Part shown: positions 4,303-7,820 of the stretch, piece after piece
Numbering within the stretch: position 1 is the first letter of the stretch
Layout: each line of letters opens with the position of its first letter
Assembly (NCBI GenBank): GCA_002304785.1
Contig: DBMG01000099.1
Location: 2,858 to 10,677, forward strand
DNA length: 7,820 bases
Reading direction: 5' to 3'
Origin: Candidatus Accumulibacter sp. UBA704
GTDB taxonomy: Bacteria; Pseudomonadota; Gammaproteobacteria; Burkholderiales; Rhodocyclaceae
Position numbers and translations under genes: made by a program
The notes under the pieces: generated by a model
What the model saw: only the letters and a program-made list of their open reading frames with translations
Told to the model about the DNA's origin: nothing
Database searches by the model: none

Positions 4303-7300
4303 ATGAGATCAAATCAACTATTTCGGGTTCGCAGCGCGGTGGCGGTATGCCTTGGAACGATATCGCTGTTGATGGCAACGGGTAGTCGTGCCGTGTCAAC
4401 GGACATTTCCGACGTGCCGATGGCTGTGAAGAACGCTGCCAAGCCGAACATCATGTTCATTCTGGATAACTCGGGCAGTATGGAGTGGCGTTCGATCACG
4501 GGTACCGATGCGCTTGCCGAATACAGCACGACGACTGTTGACTTCTATTCCAGCCAGGTCAATCAGTTGTACTACGACCCCAATACGCGCTATACGCCCG
4601 GGATCGACAAATCCGGTTTTTCCAGCACTACCCCGGATGGCGTCTCGATGGCCAACGCCAACACGACCAGTACCGGTGCGCTCAACGACCCGTACCTCGC
4701 GCCGACCGGAACCAAAACGGATCTGACAAAATCCTGCTATTACAAAACCGTGGCGCCACCGTTGGTTCCATCCAGTACTACCACTTCGGCTTCCTACTGC
4801 AAGACCACGAGCGATTCAACGTATCAGTATGGACCCATAGCGTTTACGGCTTATTACTACGAATACACCGGCACCGGCACGCCGACGCCGGGGAGCAGCA
4901 CTTCCTACGTTCGGCGCGACATATTGCCCGGCAATGCCCCGTTTACTCGCAATGCCAACCGTACCGACTGCTCCGTTTCCAGCGGCGTGGCGACCTGCAC
5001 CTATGCGCAGGAAATTCAGAATTTCGCCAACTGGTTCAGCTACTACCGGACGCGCATTCTGACGATGAAAACAACGATGGGACAGGCGTTCGCCAGCCTC
5101 ACGTCGAAGTATCGACTTGGCTTCTCGACGATCAACAACAGTGCCGGTACGGGCAACGGTACTGGAGCGAATTTCCTGTCGATCGGCGATTTCGACGACG
5201 CGAAAAAACTCGCCTGGTATACCAAGCTCTACGCGATTGATCCGGCTAACGGAACGCCGCTTCAGAAGGCGCTGCAGCGAGTTGGCGAATACTACAAGGG
5301 TAATGGCATGGGGTACAGCTCCGGGGGAACGGATGACCCCGTCCAATACTCTTGCCAAGCCAACTATGCGATTCTTTCAACGGATGGGTTCTGGAACAGC
5401 CTGGATACGAATCCGGTGGCTGTCGGGAATGCGGATAAGAATGTGCCGGCTTCGTTGCCCACTTCGAATCTTGACCCCGTGCCTGTGACCGGGTTGACCG
5501 CCGGAGCGCTCTGGCCGCGTCCCTATTACGAGGGAGCGACGGCGTCCAGTAATTCGCTGGCCGACGTGGCGGCCTACTACTGGGTTAATGACCTGCGGCC
5601 GAGCATGACGAACAATGTGCCGGTAAGTGATGCGGACAAGGCATCCTGGCAGCACATGACCACATTTACGATCGGCTTGGGTATCGACGGGTCAAAGCCT
5701 TATCGCCAGGACTATCTGACGGCGACTTCCGGGTTTTACTATGACCTGCTGAACGGTACCGACAACTGGCCGGTCCCTGCGGCGGATACGACGAAGGCGA
5801 TTGATGATTTGTGGCACGCCGCAGTCAATGGCCATGGGCAGTATTTTTCGGCAAAGAGTCCGACAGTTCTCCGCGAATCATTGCGCAAAGTACTCGATGA
5901 TATCGTATCTCGCACCGGAGCGGCGGCGGCGGTGGCCGTGGCCAATGCCGACTTGACGATCGACAATACCTCGTATGCGTCCAAATACAATTCGGGTAAC
6001 TGGAGCGGGGACTTGCTCAGCTATCCGGTGAATGCCTCGACTGGTGCGGTGTCTTCGACCCCGGACTGGTCGGCGCAGGCAGCGCTCGATGCTGCGTCCG
6101 TCACGGCCGATAACCGGAAGATCGTCACTTATTCTGGTGTGGCGGGAACCGGACAGGGTATCCAGTTTCGTCCGGCGTCAGCGACCATTTCCGGGGATAT
6201 CCAAAGCAAGCTGTCGACGACCCAGCAAAGCCAGTTGAATTCAGCGACGTCGCCACCTGGACCTTCGGATGGAGAGAGTGTTCTTGCTTTCCTCCGCGGC
6301 GACCGCAGCGAAGAAGGCGCTTCATATCGTACGCGCGCGTCCCGATTGGGCGATATCATCAACGCCGAACCGGTGGTCGTGGGTTCGCCCATGATGAGTT
6401 ACAACGATGACGGGTACAGCACGTTCAAGGCTAGCCAATTGACGACGGCGGTCGGTGCAACTCGTGTCAAAACGGTATTCCAGGGCGCCAACGACGGGAT
6501 GTTGCACGCCTTCCGAGCCAGCGATGGCTTGGAAAGTTGGGCCTATGTTCCCAGTCTGTTGTTCAACGGCCCGAGCAAACTTCGTGATCTGAGCAAGAAG
6601 ACCGGGTTCTCGCATCAGTATTATGTGGATGCCACACCGGTTGCAGGAGATGTCGATTTCAGCAATACCTGTCCAGACGCAGGATGTCCGAGGCCGGCGA
6701 CATTGCCGGCACCCGACTGGCGCACTGTATTGATCGGCGGGCTTGGCAAGGGAGGGCGTGGTTACTATGCGCTCGATGTGACGACGCCTACAGCGAGCAG
6801 TGAAGTCAATGCCGCCAGCAAGGTGCTCTGGGAGTTTCCCCACTCCGATACGGCCGGAAGCGTGGTCGCTCTAACCACGACATCGGGGACGTCCGCGAAC
6901 GGCTTTACGATGGCTGTCAACAAGATCGGCTATTCGTATGGGAAACCATTGATCGTCAAAACTAAAGCTCACGGGTGGGTCGCTTTGGTGACCTCCGGCT
7001 ATAACAACGGGACCGATACCGGAGGTGACGGGCACGGTTATCTATTTGTTTTGAACGCTCGGACGGGCGCGTTGTTGCATGCGTTCGATACGGGTGTTGG
7101 CGATTCGGGTGCCACAAATGGGCCGAGCGGCCTGACCTATATCAGTGCCTTTGTAGGCAACGCGACATACGACAGCACTGTTGAATACGTTTATGGTGGG
7201 GATTTGCTCGGCTATGTTTGGCGGTTCGATCTCAATAACGCCGACTCCTCGCAGTGGAAACTGAAAAAACTCACGCAACTCGTTGATGCTTCGTCCGTTC

Positions 7301-7820
7301 GCCAGCCTGTGACGACTGCGCCGGAGCTAGCGACCATCCTTATCGGAGGGGTTGGGAAACGGTTTGTCTTTGTTGGAACAGGGCAGTATTTCGGGGACAC
7401 CGACATCCCCGGAGCCTCGGGTGCCAACACCCATGCCTCACAGACACAGACCACATATGGCTTGGTTGATGACTTGTCGAACCCTTCGGGAGCTACTGCC
7501 GTCATAACCCCATTGCGTTCCAGCCTGGTGCAGCAGACCTTGACGACCTCGGGAACCCAGCGCACTGCTTCCGGGAACTCCGTCGATTACGCAACGAAGA
7601 AAGGATGGTATGTCGACCTGCCGGTGACGGGAGAGCGTGTCGTCACGCAACCCGTGCTGGCTGTAGGGGCTCTCGTCTTCACCAGCAATATCCCTAACAG
7701 TGACGTATGCACCCCTGGAGGAAGCAGCTGGCTGAATATCCTCGACTACAAGACAGGAGGTCTTCTGGATGGACTGTCGCCGTCCTCGTGGTCGCTTGGC
7801 GATGTATTGGCCAGCCGCCC
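4303..7820 (+). CDS. pilY1: Type IV pilus tip adhesin/biogenesis factor PilY1, C-terminus cut by the window
   Basis: 1172 residues are visible, with no stop before the right edge. A Sec signal peptide (basic start, hydrophobic core about residues 12-26, likely cleavage after Ser-Arg-Ala30) directs it to the periplasm. A von Willebrand A domain follows, with DNSGSM (Asp55, Ser57, Ser59), GTPL (Thr318) and STDG (Asp361) completing a metal site. An insertion of about 200 residues, rich in Ser, Thr and Tyr and holding Cys145, Cys166, Cys223 and Cys232, lies within the domain. The family motif LRGDRSEEG holds an RGD at 665-667. The PilC/PilY1 beta-propeller begins near RLGDI (681), with GANDGMLHAF (728-737), GDGHGYLFVLN (908 on), YVYGGDLLGYVWRFD (962-976) and GWYVDLPVTGERVV (1101 on). 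By homology it sits at the pilus tip, acts in adhesion and surface sensing, and opposes pilus retraction. The calcium loop before YVYGGD is degenerate. Confidence 0.95.
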   Translation, partial: MRSNQLFRVRSAVAVCLGTISLLMATGSRAVSTDISDVPMAVKNAAKPNIMFILDNSGSMEWRSITGTDALAEYSTTTVDFYSSQVNQLYYDPNTRYTPGIDKSGFSSTTPDGVSMANANTTSTGALNDPYLAPTGTKTDLTKSCYYKTVAPPLVPSSTTTSASYCKTTSDSTYQYGPIAFTAYYYEYTGTGTPTPGSSTSYVRRDILPGNAPFTRNANRTDCSVSSGVATCTYAQEIQNFANWFSYYRTRILTMKTTMGQAFASLTSKYRLGFSTINNSAGTGNGTGANFLSIGDFDDAKKLAWYTKLYAIDPANGTPLQKALQRVGEYYKGNGMGYSSGGTDDPVQYSCQANYAILSTDGFWNSLDTNPVAVGNADKNVPASLPTSNLDPVPVTGLTAGALWPRPYYEGATASSNSLADVAAYYWVNDLRPSMTNNVPVSDADKASWQHMTTFTIGLGIDGSKPYRQDYLTATSGFYYDLLNGTDNWPVPAADTTKAIDDLWHAAVNGHGQYFSAKSPTVLRESLRKVLDDIVSRTGAAAAVAVANADLTIDNTSYASKYNSGNWSGDLLSYPVNASTGAVSSTPDWSAQAALDAASVTADNRKIVTYSGVAGTGQGIQFRPASATISGDIQSKLSTTQQSQLNSATSPPGPSDGESVLAFLRGDRSEEGASYRTRASRLGDIINAEPVVVGSPMMSYNDDGYSTFKASQLTTAVGATRVKTVFQGANDGMLHAFRASDGLESWAYVPSLLFNGPSKLRDLSKKTGFSHQYYVDATPVAGDVDFSNTCPDAGCPRPATLPAPDWRTVLIGGLGKGGRGYYALDVTTPTASSEVNAASKVLWEFPHSDTAGSVVALTTTSGTSANGFTMAVNKIGYSYGKPLIVKTKAHGWVALVTSGYNNGTDTGGDGHGYLFVLNARTGALLHAFDTGVGDSGATNGPSGLTYISAFVGNATYDSTVEYVYGGDLLGYVWRFDLNNADSSQWKLKKLTQLVDASSVRQPVTTAPELATILIGGVGKRFVFVGTGQYFGDTDIPGASGANTHASQTQTTYGLVDDLSNPSGATAVITPLRSSLVQQTLTTSGTQRTASGNSVDYATKKGWYVDLPVTGERVVTQPVLAVGALVFTSNIPNSDVCTPGGSSWLNILDYKTGGLLDGLSPSSWSLGDVLASR

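Noticed and set aside
4816..5358. Long minus-strand frame inside pilY1
   Set aside because: It lies opposite the well-supported vWA region of pilY1, is rich in Arg and Val as expected of a GC-driven shadow, and has no motif.
6322..6843. Minus-strand frame opposite the pilY1 propeller
   Set aside because: It is antisense to conserved propeller motifs and shows no start signal or domain of its own.

Overview
The window reads as a chromosomal segment of a Gram-negative bacterium, most likely a betaproteobacterium. That placement rests on the style of the minor-pilin genes and on codon use rich in G and C; it is an inference, not a sequence match. The centre and right of the window are one long plus-strand operon for the priming/tip complex of a type IV pilus. 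The left edge holds an unrelated minus-strand gene and a tRNA gene.

Left part (1-743). A membrane-fusion (HlyD/RND-type adaptor) protein gene runs off the left edge on the minus strand. Next comes a complete minus-strand tRNA-Thr(CGT) with an encoded CCA end. It is followed by a strong hairpin terminator with T tracts on both strands and preceded by a perfect TATAAT box with a GC-rich discriminator. Just upstream of that promoter lies a two-tier hairpin (706-741).

Operon leader (about 742-891). This stretch is AT-richer and has no gene. It probably holds the pilus operon promoter, but only a weak -10-like hexamer can be pointed to.

Operon (892-7820). The order is pilE-like minor pilin, fimU/fimT-like (GspH family), pilV, pilW, pilX, pilY1. 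The first three genes overlap by 7 and 4 bases, then come gaps of 11, 4 and 35 bases, so the set is almost certainly co-transcribed and partly translationally coupled. The first four proteins carry a class III prepilin signal (Gly, then a hydrophobic stretch with Glu at mature position 5). PilX has the same architecture but lacks Glu5. PilY1 has a Sec signal peptide, a von Willebrand A domain with a complete metal site (DxSxS...T...D), and a C-terminal PilC/PilY1 beta-propeller; it is cut by the right edge.

In characterised systems these minor pilins and PilY1 assemble in the inner membrane to prime pilus growth and then sit at the pilus tip, where PilY1 mediates adhesion and surface sensing. 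I see no mobile element, CRISPR array or clearly new system. The points worth a second look are a T8 tract inside pilW, a degenerate calcium loop and a Cys-bearing vWA insertion in PilY1, the pilE-first gene order, and several RNA/DNA hairpins.
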